This document shows, piece by piece, positions 30,501 to 47,442 of a DNA stretch of 64,000 bases. Location of the stretch: positions 11,838,538 to 11,902,537 of the forward strand of contig OU744446.1 of NCBI GenBank assembly GCA_916610825.1. Direction: 5' to 3'. The notes under the pieces were generated by a model. That model saw only the letters and a program-made list of their open reading frames with translations. It had not been told where the DNA came from and ran no database searches. The position numbers and the translations under genes were made by a program. The stretch is from Haliclystus octoradiatus. Taxonomy: Eukaryota; Cnidaria; Staurozoa; Stauromedusae; Haliclystidae. The number at the start of each line of letters is the position of its first letter. Within the stretch, counting starts at the first letter, position 1.

Positions 30501-33431
30501 AATTACTATAACATCTTTCTGCTTAGATTAACTTAATATCTAAATAAATAATTGATGAATATCTTTTTTCATATGTCAAATTTACGCTGTTTTTCCTGCA
30601 AATTCTTGGTAAAAATTTGTTTTTCCAAATCAAAAGCAAAACTATTTTAATAGATTCTAATAATATAACGGCTTTTATTTTTGACACCTTGAACAAAGAA
30701 CCTAAATTACAAAAATAGTATGCAAATTGATATAAAGCCAGTGGAATAGGATAGCATATATGGAAGGTGTTGTGCAATAAGAAGCACTATGCGAAGACGT
30801 ATCATTGAATAATAATTAGTTGACATTGACCGCGTTTTGGCCGGGACAAAAAGTATATTACTAGATACAAATGTGTTATACAATAATGTAATATGTGATA
30901 TTGATTGGTATTTACGATTGAAAAGGGCTAAGAGGTTACTTTGTGTTATATAAAGAGTTACCACACAGCAGGTGTGTTTGAGTGGCCTCATCCAAACACA
31001 TTGGATGTTGGGAGACATTCTAAGATGTCATAGCACTCGCCCCACGGGTTCATGTTTTCTAATGCTTTCTCGTGTCTCCTAACACTTCCAGCGTGTCCAA
31101 ATGCGGTCATCCGTAGAAGGCTCTAATATGGTACTCTAACTCTTTACGCCATTTTCAATTTCAACTTCGAATCAAACATCACCTTTTGAATATTTGATGA
31201 TGCGGTGCTGATAGTTCTGCTGGTATTTTCTGCAAACATAAAAAGCCTAGTGTTAGTAAATTGAGATGCATTTAAAAACCTATCGATAACTTAGGGCTTG
31301 AAAGAGCTCACACATAACAATTAAGGGACTGACCTTCGTATGAGGGTTTACAATTTGCTTGAACACCTGCAGCCTGAAGGGAAAAGAAATTGTATAAAAT
31401 GTTTCAAACTATTAACTGTTGCTAGTATAATGGTCACCTCTGCACAGTATTCACCTGTCTATAGTGGTCACTCTTGGTATGTCTAAAGTAGTATTTTCTA
31501 TTGAATCAATCATGTATATAAAATCCACCTGCATATAGTGGTCAATTTACCTACTTCTCATTGATAACTGTTATAGACATCACCTCTATGGCTTCCACCT
31601 GTCTACAGTGGTCACTCTTGCTATGTCTAAAATAGTATTTTCTATTGAATCAATCATGTATATAAAAGCCACCTGTATATAGTGGTCAATTTACCTACCT
31701 CTCATTGCTAACTGTTATAGACATCACCTCTATGGCTTCCACCTGTCTACAGTGGTCACTATTGGTATGTCTAAATTAGTATTTGCTATTGAATCAACCA
31801 TGTATATAAAAGCCACACTGTATATAGTGGTCAATTTATCTACCTATCATAGCCAGAGCCATCGATATATCAATGGTTCCGCTCATAGCTGCATATTACT
31901 GGTATACTGTATACAAGTTTGACAGTGACAGTGTACTTGACAGTGTAATGTTCTCAAACATAGAATATACATAAATCAATTTACTCTACCTTTTGGAAAA
32001 AGTGTCCGATTGTAGATTGATTAGTAGACAGCTTTATTGGCTTTTTTGGCTGTGGAAATAAAATAATAACAGACTAAATCACTTAAGTGTAAACTAATGC
32101 AAATTAGAAATATGTTACATCCAATCCAACCATGTTTGAATAGGTAGATACATATGTTGAGTAGAAAATAAATCCAAAATAGATGTTCACATCAGAATGT
32201 TTGGTTCGATAGACGACTTGCGCGAAATCATTCGCATTGGAAATTAAATCGTGCTGGAGCATGATGGGACGGTCCAATCAGCAACATCTTAACTAACAAT
32301 ATTTTATTGAATCAACCTGGGATATGTAGAGGCCACCCTACCCTTCTGAAAACAGTTGATGAATGTTAAATTGCCAAATTTCCATAAAAATGGGTCTTTC
32401 AACATTCATAAACCAGTGGAACTGTTTACAAGGTCTTCATGAACAGTTCATGAGTGTACGTAAAGTTCATGAACTGTTCATATCGAGATAGTGGTCAATG
32501 TTTCTTATTTCTCAAATCCTGTATGAGATTATCAGAATTAAATTCAAAAAAAGTATTGTAACTAGGCTTAGTTACTTTGAATTTATAGTAACTTGTAACT
32601 TCTGATCGTTAGGCCTACTTTTTCAGAAAATTAATTTCTAAATATTGCCAAAGTAACAGAAAGGGAAATATAATTTTGTAACTAGACAACTAGGCTAAGT
32701 AAGTTAGCATAGGCCTGCTAGAGTTTTTAAAAAGTAGGCTAACTCGGACGTTCCAAATCTCACGGTTTTGCCGTGAGTCTCACGCTTTTACACTGATTCT
32801 CACGGTCTCGCGATTTCTCTCACTTTCTCACGGCAAAATCCAATCTTGAGAAATTATCCCTACTTTCTGTGTATAAACTCTTTGATAATCTAATTAATGT
32901 TCAACATCTTAATTTATACTCTGTTGGATTATTCTAGTTGTTGTTTCTGAACTGCTTTTATGTTTTCAAGTGTCGACATTATTCAAAATGATGTCGTAAA
33001 TTTTCGTTTCAAGCCATTCTGAATCCATGGTGAAATGCATGCCCCTAAACCCCCTATAATTGGGTCATCCCTTCGGGGCGACTCCTAAATCTCAAGTTGG
33101 AAGGTCTGGCTAACTTTCCCATCCCTCCCTGCAGGCTACATGAAAGAGTAGGCTATGGCCTACCTATGTATGTGAATTATTGAATTATGTCTTTGGGTTT
33201 GGTAACATCACAATCTAGTTATATTTGTATTTGGTGAAAGCAACAGTGAGAGGACAACAAAATATACCTAGCTACCTAGCAGCATAGACCTAGTCATATT
33301 GAAAAGCCTAACTTGAATTCAAAATTATTTATTCAACTGAATGTTGAGACCGTCCGTACTGTTGCTCATTGTCCTGTTGAGGGAGTGTTGACATAGCCTA
33401 CCTTCGGGAGTGCCTTTTTAGATTTCTTCAT
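6540..33431 (-). CDS. DNA2: DNA replication ATP-dependent helicase/nuclease DNA2 (22 exons, complete)
   Basis: DNA2 trims flaps in Okazaki-fragment maturation and resects DNA ends, combining a RecB-type nuclease with an Fe-S cluster and a superfamily 1B 5'-3' helicase. Coding exons in gene order: 33402-33431, 31990-32049, 31334-31373, 31183-31229, 29110-29556, 27562-27800, 25583-25872, 24911-25138, 20023-20337, 18975-19112, 17669-17884, 15821-15949, 15285-15464, 14334-14471, 14108-14171, 12958-13128, 12001-12265, 11704-11832, 10742-10935, 9763-9971, 8346-8626, 6540-6794. The sum is 4,065 nt (1,354 aa), all phases agree, and an in-frame TGA lies upstream of the start. Seen: PIP-box QSTIGHFF at about 21-28; nuclease GKID and LELKTGK (exon 10) and HRAQVILY; Fe-S cysteines CSRRAV (exon 8) and [10 protein letters not shown] (exon 12); Walker A GMPGTGKT (about 956-963); [31 protein letters not shown]. 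Animal DNA2 is usually about 1,060 aa; the excess is an N-terminal extension of about 300 residues rich in S, T and N. Confidence 0.96.
7101..7205. repeat. Palindromic GTTCATGAAC-family element, decayed
   Basis: Contains AACATTTCATGAACTG, AGGAGTTCATAAACAG and TTCATGAAC, ending ATTTTATTGCAGG. It lies in the last DNA2 intron. Confidence 0.55.
7311..7442. repeat. Palindromic GTTCATGAAC-family element (left part well kept)
   Basis: Left end TGTGAAAAACAATTCAGGAG, then several GTTCATGAAC words and CGTTAAATGG. A matching right half occurs at 8,168-8,235 after about 725 bp. The two may be one copy split by a later insertion that includes the foldback element at 7,979-8,157. Confidence 0.65.
7979..8157. 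repeat. Second palindromic (foldback) family, 179 bp
   Basis: The left end AAGGGTTACCACATGCTTGC is matched by the complement of GCAAGTATGTGGTAACCCTT at the right end. Inside, AATGTTGGGAGACACTCG pairs with CGTGTCTCCCAACATT around an inner arm (GAAGCTAAAAATCACTCG / GTGAATTTTTAGCGCTTC). Nearly the whole unit can fold on itself. A related, more diverged copy is at 30,952-31,145. No coding potential. Confidence 0.75.
8168..8235. repeat. Right half of a palindromic GTTCATGAAC-family element
   Basis: GGGGCCAATTAATGTTC leads into TTCATGAACTG, ACTCCTGAATTG and TTTTTCGTAGGGG, the canonical right half without a left half next to it. Confidence 0.7.
9063..9186. repeat. Palindromic GTTCATGAAC-family element, strongly decayed
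   Basis: Several TTCATGAAC/TCATGAAC words in the family order, but the G/C-rich termini are not recognisable. It lies in a DNA2 intron. Confidence 0.4.
10448..10658. repeat. Palindromic GTTCATGAAC-family element, expanded
   Basis: Left end CCCCCTTGCGAAAAAAATG; internal GACAGTTCATGAAC, CATTAACAGTTCATGAAC and TTGTTCATGAACCC; the right terminus is degenerate (GAATTCAGCAAAAAC). It lies in a DNA2 intron just downstream of the exon carrying DEAS. Confidence 0.6.
12318..12478. repeat. Palindromic GTTCATGAAC-family element, decayed
   Basis: Contains GAGCTCATGAACGG, AATGTTCATGAACAC, AATAGTTCATGAAAATTAAA and a terminal ATGAACTGTTTCCACAG. It lies in a DNA2 intron. Confidence 0.5.
12487..12818. mobile_element. 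CAGTAGAAA-type MITE carrying a nested palindromic element
   Basis: The left end TACAGTAGAAATTGTTTAGA and the following TTTTATAACAGATTATTG match one end of the 26,832-27,499 element. The right end AAAGCTCCCTGTGG through TTGTACTG matches the other end. The palindromic element 12,589-12,740 sits inside it. Confidence 0.6.
12589..12740. mobile_element. Palindromic GTTCATGAAC-family element, best-preserved long copy (152 bp)
   Basis: Runs from CCCCTGCGAAATAGTTCAGG to TCCTGAACTCTTTCTTCGCAGGGG (20-nt blocks complementary with few mismatches). Each arm holds two TTCATGAAC words and a GTTAAATGGCCCC block; the complement GGGGCCATTTAAC lies in the other arm. It has no open reading frame, so it is nonautonomous. 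It lies between DNA2 exons 16 and 17, nested in an older MITE. Confidence 0.88.
13160..13947. mobile_element. 788-bp nonautonomous DNA element with about 28-bp inverted termini
   Basis: The left terminus CAGTCAATATCGCATAATAC and the complement of the right terminus (CAGTCAATATTGTATAATAC) agree closely, and both continue into TTATCG. The interior repeats words such as CGTATTAAGCGATAAAACG. No coding frame was found. The left end lies only about 31 bp upstream of DNA2 exon 16 on the minus strand, next to a T-rich stretch that serves that acceptor. TA is present outside the left end but not clearly at the right. Confidence 0.75.
14758..14900. repeat. Palindromic GTTCATGAAC-family element, decayed
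   Basis: Contains ACAGTACATGAACAGTCC, TTTTTCGTGAAC, CGTAAACAGTTC and a right end AAAAGGGG. Assignment rests on word order only. Confidence 0.4.
15046..15225. repeat. Palindromic GTTCATGAAC-family element, 180 bp
   Basis: CCCCTGTGAAAAACAGTTCG at the left and CCTGAACTGTTTTTCGC at the right, with GGCCATTTGATG and TTCATGAAAATTT between. A partial internal duplication makes it longer than the 152-bp copy. It ends 60 bp from DNA2 exon 13. Confidence 0.75.
16153..16278. mobile_element. Palindromic GTTCATGAAC-family element, well preserved (126 bp)
   Basis: CCCTTGCGAAAAACATTTC and TTGAACTGTGTTTCGCAGGGG are inverted termini. Internal words are AGGAGTTCATGAACAC and TTCATGAACTCTTCATG, with a GGGGACATTTAA centre. 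It lies in DNA2 intron 11. Confidence 0.82.
16555..17503. repeat. Palindromic GTTCATGAAC-family element split by an 853-bp insertion
   Basis: The left part (16,555-16,601) is CCTCTGCAAAACATAGTTC to GGGCCATTTAA. The right part (17,455-17,503) is TTAACGTTCACCAACTG to ATTTTTCACAGGGG. Removing 16,602-17,454 together with one TTAA restores the family's GGCCATTTAACGTTC centre. Confidence 0.8.
16602..17454. mobile_element. 853-bp TTAA-flanked nonautonomous element
   Basis: TTAA occurs directly on both sides (16,598-16,601 and 17,455-17,458). Imperfect inverted termini: the left begins AGGGTCAAACAAGACCGGCA and the complement of the right end begins AGGGGCATTATTGACCAGCA, sharing AGGG and GACCnGCA. 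TTAA duplication is the hallmark of piggyBac-type transposition, but no transposase is encoded and the termini do not have the usual CCC start, so the superfamily is uncertain. The open frame at 17,094-17,498 on the minus strand is low-complexity. Confidence 0.75.
18276..18408. repeat. Palindromic GTTCATGAAC-family element
   Basis: Left end CCCCTGCAAAACAATTG, internal GAACTGTTCATGAAC, CCATTTAACGTTC centre, right end AACTGTTTTCACAGCG. It lies in DNA2 intron 10. Confidence 0.7.
18480..18590. repeat. Palindromic GTTCATGAAC-family element, 111 bp
   Basis: ACCTGCAAAAAATAAATTC at the left and GAACTGTTTTTTGCAGG at the right, with GAGTTCATGAATAGTTC and TTCATGAACTGTTC in the arms. Confidence 0.75.
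18729..18822. mobile_element. Palindromic GTTCATGAAC-family element, compact copy (94 bp)
   Basis: CCCCGCGAAAAACAGTTCAT and AAACTGTTTTCGCAGGGG are near-exact inverted termini around CGTTAAATGGCCCC. One TTCATGAAC word in the left arm appears deleted. Confidence 0.82.
18975..19112 (-). other. DNA2: DNA2 exon 10: nuclease active-site exon
   Basis: This exon carries the catalytic core of the RecB-like nuclease: [10 protein letters not shown], whose Asp is the metal ligand, and PLELKTGK, with the Glu and Lys of the motif II/III pair. It joins the previous exon through LKG|K with split-codon phase 1. All catalytic residues are present, so nuclease activity is expected. It is given separately because the nearby palindromic element starts only 40 bp from its acceptor. 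Confidence 0.9.
19152..19319. repeat. Palindromic GTTCATGAAC-family element, internally expanded (168 bp)
   Basis: CCCCTGCGAAAAACATCC at the left, many AGTTCATGAAC repeats inside, and a degenerate right end (AACTCATGGGG). The inner words look amplified in tandem. Confidence 0.7.
20463..20628 (+). repeat. 5' LTR (166 bp)
   Basis: Begins TGTCGTATTACG and ends CATACGACA. The short terminal inverted repeat TGTCGTAT/ATACGACA is present, a typical LTR boundary. A TATAAAA-like box (20,531-20,537) lies inside and probably drives transcription of the element. Confidence 0.95.
20629..20645 (+). other. Primer-binding site candidate
   Basis: TTGGCGCTGCGAG follows the 5' LTR after two A residues. TGGCGC is the usual start of a tRNA-complementary primer site in this element class. 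I do not assign the tRNA. Confidence 0.6.
20678..21880 (+). CDS. Ty3/gypsy ORF1: Gag nucleocapsid with fused aspartic protease
   Basis: 400 aa. The N-terminal two-fifths is a Gag capsid-like region. Two zinc knuckles lie at about 215-250: [13 protein letters not shown] (C-x2-C-x3-H-x4-C, slightly irregular) and [14 protein letters not shown] (C-x2-C-x4-H-x4-C), which package element RNA. A pepsin-like retroviral-type protease follows, with catalytic D306-TG in [11 protein letters not shown] and the hydrophobic GLLGRD strand near the C-terminus. The protease is therefore in the Gag frame rather than at the start of Pol. Start chosen as the first ATG after the 5' LTR and primer site. The stop overlaps the upstream-open part of ORF2 by 28 nt in the -1 frame. 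Confidence 0.92.
   Translation: MDRKRILVLDDVEKANAWFASFNAKCRRDHLEDGDLSKDGYLEQTDMFIEMCGETSYITLSRLVTPKKLEQMPFADIYAIACKYIEPKERFLIAERTTFLAIRQLPDESVEDVYTRINYQSERCDFSRFKETLDPSEELKKLVFINCFNDVKITRELLDYIRLMPTATFEDLREGVRLYDMTQTFLQRTTLPNEGKVVVNYVKSSTNKASNSHQCKFCDGTHPPRACPAFNKRCGYCNKRGHLEQCCYKKKKDTAKVNHVAVDHDSDANDDVNDVAIILCCNDVNNTSLSTEDININNVKVRMLKDTGASCSVLSRKVWEQLDCPPLTPSNRKLKYYDDHELSVIGSCKLNVVQHSVNTSIIFYVVESNRNYGLLGRDHVSDQMVNSADDDDVKPLPSLT
21898..24432 (+). CDS. Ty3/gypsy ORF2: reverse transcriptase, RNase H, integrase
   Basis: 844 aa from the first ATG; the frame is open from 21,853 and is -1 relative to ORF1. Reverse transcriptase: [16 protein letters not shown], the catalytic YQDDVLIY with Y163-x-D165-D166, and SFLGYRI. 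RNase [19 protein letters not shown] (D312), then [11 protein letters not shown] and TDHKAL, followed by HADALSR. Integrase: zinc finger H529-x3-H533-x28-C562-x2-C565, then the DDE core at D591 (HMDFG), D645 (VSDNAQEF) and E681 (GLAERS), giving D-x53-D-x35-E. The tail is basic and serine-rich. All catalytic residues are present and there is no stop or frameshift, so the element looks competent. Expression could be by -1 frameshifting in the 28-nt overlap or by reinitiation at the ATG 17 nt after the Gag stop. Confidence 0.95.
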   Translation: MKLKQGAEPMFCRARPVPLPLQTAVDLELTRLERMGVIEPIETGGAENASPVVWIKKKSGGLRMCADFSVHVNSKILFDDYPLTNSETIFAKMDGARFFAKIDLQSAYWQVKLDDNAQKLSIINTSKGLYSVTRLQMGMRNSSAIFQHVIEDVLQGLKGTIAYQDDVLIYATTEESLNKRLNAVMERFKSRRLSINMEKSTQRVSEVSFLGYRISASGIQPDDRLVNKINSMRPPQNKKEIESFVGLVNFFGRFIPNFADKIKPLNLLRKKETAFEWNNDCARSFENLKSELSSKPIVQPYSLLKEATLTTDASDHCIAGVLTQDGQPVIFISKSFTPAEKKYSATEREGLGIVWCVERLGQLLLGRYFTLITDHKALIQLFGADQPIPKTASARISRWAIKLMAFDFNIQHRPGTEICHADALSRLSVSSTLSREDIVAAVDFTRSCDEAFLQPVIAYSELKNATHLDVIAQSLKGRIISGNWANLSEAEHPFARLNQNLTIHNDVIYFGSIAFIPASLRRSILEKAHSTHQGINATQRFLSKSAWWPGMARDIDHYVSSCEQCCTLRPKTAKSVHEWPKADPWERLHMDFGHVPDIGNVLMIVDAGSGWIEAFRCPDRATPNIIRIFSSLFARFGVAKHLVSDNAQEFVNDAIVSWLAKSGCYKSESPAYFPRANGLAERSVQTVKRAMKAWHRNMRVSFDMFLNKILLVHRTTLNARGESPAQILMGRNLRVPFVSDHVPGDIVMYKPTNSTPSRKAAFVVAKGSNTAWLKLGERIVLASNNQIGNAPVDCNLEQTSRTSPTPDTTSSSAVQPADSNISSPHMPIRRSSRIVRQPNRFGYS
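24522..24687 (+). repeat. 3' LTR (166 bp), identical to 5' LTR
   Basis: Base-for-base equal to the 5' LTR; preceded by the polypurine tract and followed by the second CCCAT of the target duplication. Confidence 0.95.
26031..26125. repeat. Palindromic GTTCATGAAC-family element, decayed
   Basis: Contains TCAAGTTCATGAAC, CATGACAGTTCATGAG and TATGAACTCCC. Termini lost. It lies in DNA2 intron 6. Confidence 0.45.
26156..26240. repeat. Palindromic GTTCATGAAC-family element, short copy
   Basis: CCCGCATCTGTGAAATAATTC at the left and GAGCTGTTCATGAACTCG, GGATTCTTCACAGGGG at the right. Confidence 0.6.
26832..27499. mobile_element. 668-bp MITE with CAGTAGAAA termini and TA target duplication
   Basis: Left end CAGTAGAAACCGTTTATAGC; complement of right end CAGTAGAAATTGTTTATAAC. 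TA is directly outside both. Subterminal ACCCCTGGGGAATTTG is shared with the fragments at 2,097 and 12,818. No transposase frame, so nonautonomous. It lies in DNA2 intron 6. Confidence 0.82.
28972..29088. mobile_element. Palindromic GTTCATGAAC-family element, well preserved (117 bp)
   Basis: CCCTGGCGAAAAACAGTTCA at the left; TCATGAACTCTTGAATTG and TTTTTAGGAAGGG at the right; three consecutive CAGTTCATGAA-type words in the left arm. It ends 21 bp from the donor side of DNA2 exon 5, so it is transcribed right after that exon. Confidence 0.8.
30249..30433. repeat. Palindromic GTTCATGAAC-family element, decayed
   Basis: TAGTTCATGAACAGTTTATT and AAACAGTTCATGAACATTAAA recognisable; the rest is diverged. 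Confidence 0.4.
30952..31145. repeat. Second palindromic (foldback) family, diverged copy
   Basis: AAAGAGTTACCACAC at the left is mirrored by GTACTCTAACTCTTT at the right. Inner CAAACACATTGGATGTTGGGA and TCGTGTCTCCTAACA match the 7,979-8,157 copy. Confidence 0.55.
31452..31850. repeat. Tandem repeat, 144-bp unit, nearly three copies
   Basis: The start CACCTGTCTAYAGTGGTCAC recurs at 31,452, 31,596 and 31,740, exactly 144 bp apart; each unit holds a GTATTTTCTATTGAATCAA block and a TATAGTGGTCAATTTA block. The third unit is slightly shortened. The unit matches the MITE-like end at 1-116 on the opposite strand, so the array arose from a transposon fragment. It lies in DNA2 intron 2. Confidence 0.88.
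32339..32482. repeat. Palindromic GTTCATGAAC-family element, decayed
   Basis: CCCTTCTGAAAACAGTTG, TGTTAAATTGCCAAATTT and GTCTTCATGAACAGTTCATG present. It is the right-most family copy before the long gap that ends at 54.2 kb, and lies in DNA2 intron 1. Confidence 0.5.
32759..32836. repeat. CTCACG-rich hairpin repeat
   Basis: CTCACGGTTTTGCCGTGAG is a perfect small hairpin followed by further CTCACG units (CTCACGCTTTT, CTCACGGTCTCG) and ending CTCACGGCAAAAT. It lies in DNA2 intron 1. Confidence 0.6.
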
Positions 33432-33620
33432 GATTAATAGCTCTAAATAGATCTTCAAGTAGCTAATTAATCATATCTGGTTGACATTTCGGATAGAATC
33501 AGCGAGCATTAGTTCAAATAAGTTGAAAAAGAATTTAAGAAATATAATAATAATTTGTACTCCGCTTCTTCATTTGGTAACCATCTTAGTTTATTGACAG
33601 CCTCACACGTGCGTCTTGAT

Positions 33621-33628
33621 TTTCGCGC
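33621..33628. promoter_or_regulatory. E2F-type site upstream of DNA2
   Basis: TTTCGCGC matches the E2F consensus TTTSSCGC and lies about 190 bp upstream of the DNA2 start codon (33,431, minus strand). S-phase control of DNA2 by E2F would fit its replication role. This rests on a single motif and position only. Confidence 0.45.
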
Positions 33629-33999
33629 TAAAAAGCAAGATCAAAATCCCGGGATCAAAATTGATATGATTTAATTATAAAATGTAACTATATGGTGTCT
33701 GATTAATTGTTTTACAATAGAATTAATAGTATGTATATGTCAATTATCTGTAATAAGTATAATGGTAAATATATGGCTAATTGACTATATTGTGTAAGCT
33801 CTGTTACATGAAATAATACTTACTGCAACTCATTTTTTTTTTTTTTTTTTTTTTTTATATAATTATGATTCATTTGAGTACTTATTTTGAACAAATCAAG
33901 TGGTTATTTAAAGTTATATCATGTTAAAGCTGAATTTCATCTGATGAATTTGATTTATGATGAATTAGATTATTAGATGGAGAAGCCCCCCAGACGAGT

Positions 34000-35400
34000 C
34001 CTTGAACTGTTGGTTGATCTGGAATTGATGTCAAAATTGATCTAAGTGATATTTAAAATTTTGAGGATTCGAAAAATTGTTAAATCCACTCAAGTTGTTT
34101 GAAAGGACATAGTAGAGTTCTGTATTATGTAGTGGGCCATAAGCTACGGCAGTAGAGATGCTTCTCACAGTCGTTTAACGTGTATTGGAGTGCAGCTTTT
34201 GATTCTGGTCAAAATGATTCAAATGCCGATTCGAAGGCTGATTATTGAAATATGGATTTGGAGTGTGTCCATGGTCCATGGATGCATTTCCAAACATAAA
34301 TTACACAAAACCGAACGATCTCTCCATCTTTGAGGCTATGTAGATTTTCAGCTTTGTAAGTTGTTAGGACTGTCGATACAACGAATTCCGACCAAGCGTC
34401 ATCCCAGGGCGTCATGTAACTTCCTTTGGACGTTTTCTAGGTTTGATGGATGCTTCCTTTGAAGTTGACCACAGAGGAGAACACTATTCTAATATGTTAT
34501 GAACTAGGGCTTGATAAAGCATCATTATTGGCTCCTGGTTCTGATTGCTGGTATGCTTCACTCGGTATATCCAGCCAATCATGCGACTTGCCTTTTGTTT
34601 GATAGATGCTATACTTTGATCAAATGTGACAGAATCACACATAATAATACCAAAGGCACGCAATGAAGTAGAATGTGGTATTATATTGCCAGTCAGTGTA
34701 TTGTCGGTATAATTAGTGGTGTACTGCTATTTCTGAACAACATATCTTCGTTGAACAACATACCTGAAAAAGATGCCCAAGGATGAATCAAGTCCAAGTC
34801 GTTTTGATTTATTGTAGCCTTGCGAAAATGCTGAGCTTCTCAGAATCTGTCATCCGCAAAAGAAGTCACATGAGTGTTCTGCACTTTTTGCTTATAGATA
34901 TTTAATATAATCAGAAGAAAAAGTACATTTCCTAGTCTTCTTAGCACGGTACCCTGTGGAACACCACTTGTTCCTTGTACAATATCAATATTGGCCACAT
35001 ACAACACAACAATTCGCTGGATTCTGTTTGTTAGCAAACCATGTAACCACCGACTAACTGTCCCAGAAATTTTGTGACAAATAATTTGATGTAGCAAATT
35101 CTTTTGCCAACTGATCACATCATTTCTGTCAAATGCTTTGCTGAAATCTAGGTAGATCGCATCAGCATATCCATATTCTAATCGAGGCTCCAACAGCTCT
35201 AGAATTATGTCATTAAAAGCTAGAAGGTGCGTTAACGTACTTCGTCCAAAACAAAATCCATGCTGATTATCATTAAATAGATTGTTGGTCTCTAAATGTT
35301 CTATGATAAATTTTGCGAAGTAGTTTCTCGAAAGTGTTACCATCTGTGATGTTAAGGAAACTGGTCAACATTGTTTTAGATGTAATTTGTCCCCCTTTAT
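34000..35400 (-). pseudogene. Decayed LINE reverse transcriptase (CR1/jockey-like)
   Basis: On the minus strand, 35,343-34,840 still reads as one frame with RT motif A (IYLDFSKAFDR), motif B (GVPQGTVL) and motif C (FADD). Beyond the stop, shifted frames give YLGVLMCDSVTFDQ and CSPLWS-like C-terminal sequence, so it is frameshifted and inactive. The 5' endonuclease part is missing. Non-LTR family by motif pattern; exact clade not assigned. It lies between the DNA2 promoter and the astacin 3' end. Confidence 0.85.
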
Positions 35401-35547
35401 GAATTAAAATATGATATTCGAAACAAATGGACATTGTGGCATTGTCTATGGTGGCCCATCGTTCTCATAGCATAAATCAACAAAAAACGATAGAAACAGA
35501 ATTAAAATACAAAAAATTGTGGATTAAAAATGAAAATACAATAAAAT

Positions 35548-35664
35548 AATGAAAAAAAAAAAAATAATAAAAAAAAATAAAAAAAATAAAAAAATAAAAG
35601 AATATAAAATAAAAAAAAATAAAACAAAAAAAAAATAATAAAAAAAAAAATAAAACAAAAAAAA

Positions 35665-35695
<31 letters not shown>

Positions 35696-35757
35696 AAAAA
35701 TAAAATAAAATAAAATAGAAAAAATTAAAAAAATTAAAAAATTAAAAAAATTAGAAT
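35548..35757. repeat. A-rich low-complexity tract
   Basis: About 210 bp of A runs broken by single T, with a clean (AAAT)n section at about 35,661-35,693. It may derive from a retrotransposon tail, but no adjoining element in the right orientation is clear. Confidence 0.85.
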
Positions 35758-36176
35758 TAAGCTATTAAAATACATCGGCGTTGATTTCCAGCATATGTTA
35801 TGATTATTTTATTTCTTTAGAAAAAAATCTGGGCTGAAATGCCTTCTTTCCTTCTTGAAACATGTGATTGGCGGATTCATTCTCTATTAAAGAACTCCTA
35901 TGATGCCGAGAAACGTTTTCAAAATCTTAATGTTGCCAGTGTTTAATTTGTATATTTTGTGAATAATTATACTATACATTTTTAGTTCTATATTATTTAA
36001 AACGATCAATATAATATTTTATATCTCTTATATATTGCCGAACGGATCTGATACATCAATTTATATTGACTATTATCTGTACTTGTATACAATTGATATC
36101 TTATTATATAGTATTGATTTATAGTTCTTATCATTTGAATTCCTTGTTCCCCTCTCTTCCTAGGTCAAAATGTTCT
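35758..36176. other. Spacer / 3' flank of astacin gene
   Basis: AT-rich sequence that must include the astacin 3' UTR on the minus strand. No coding or repeat signal recognised. Confidence 0.5.
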
Positions 36177-47442
<11,266 letters not shown>

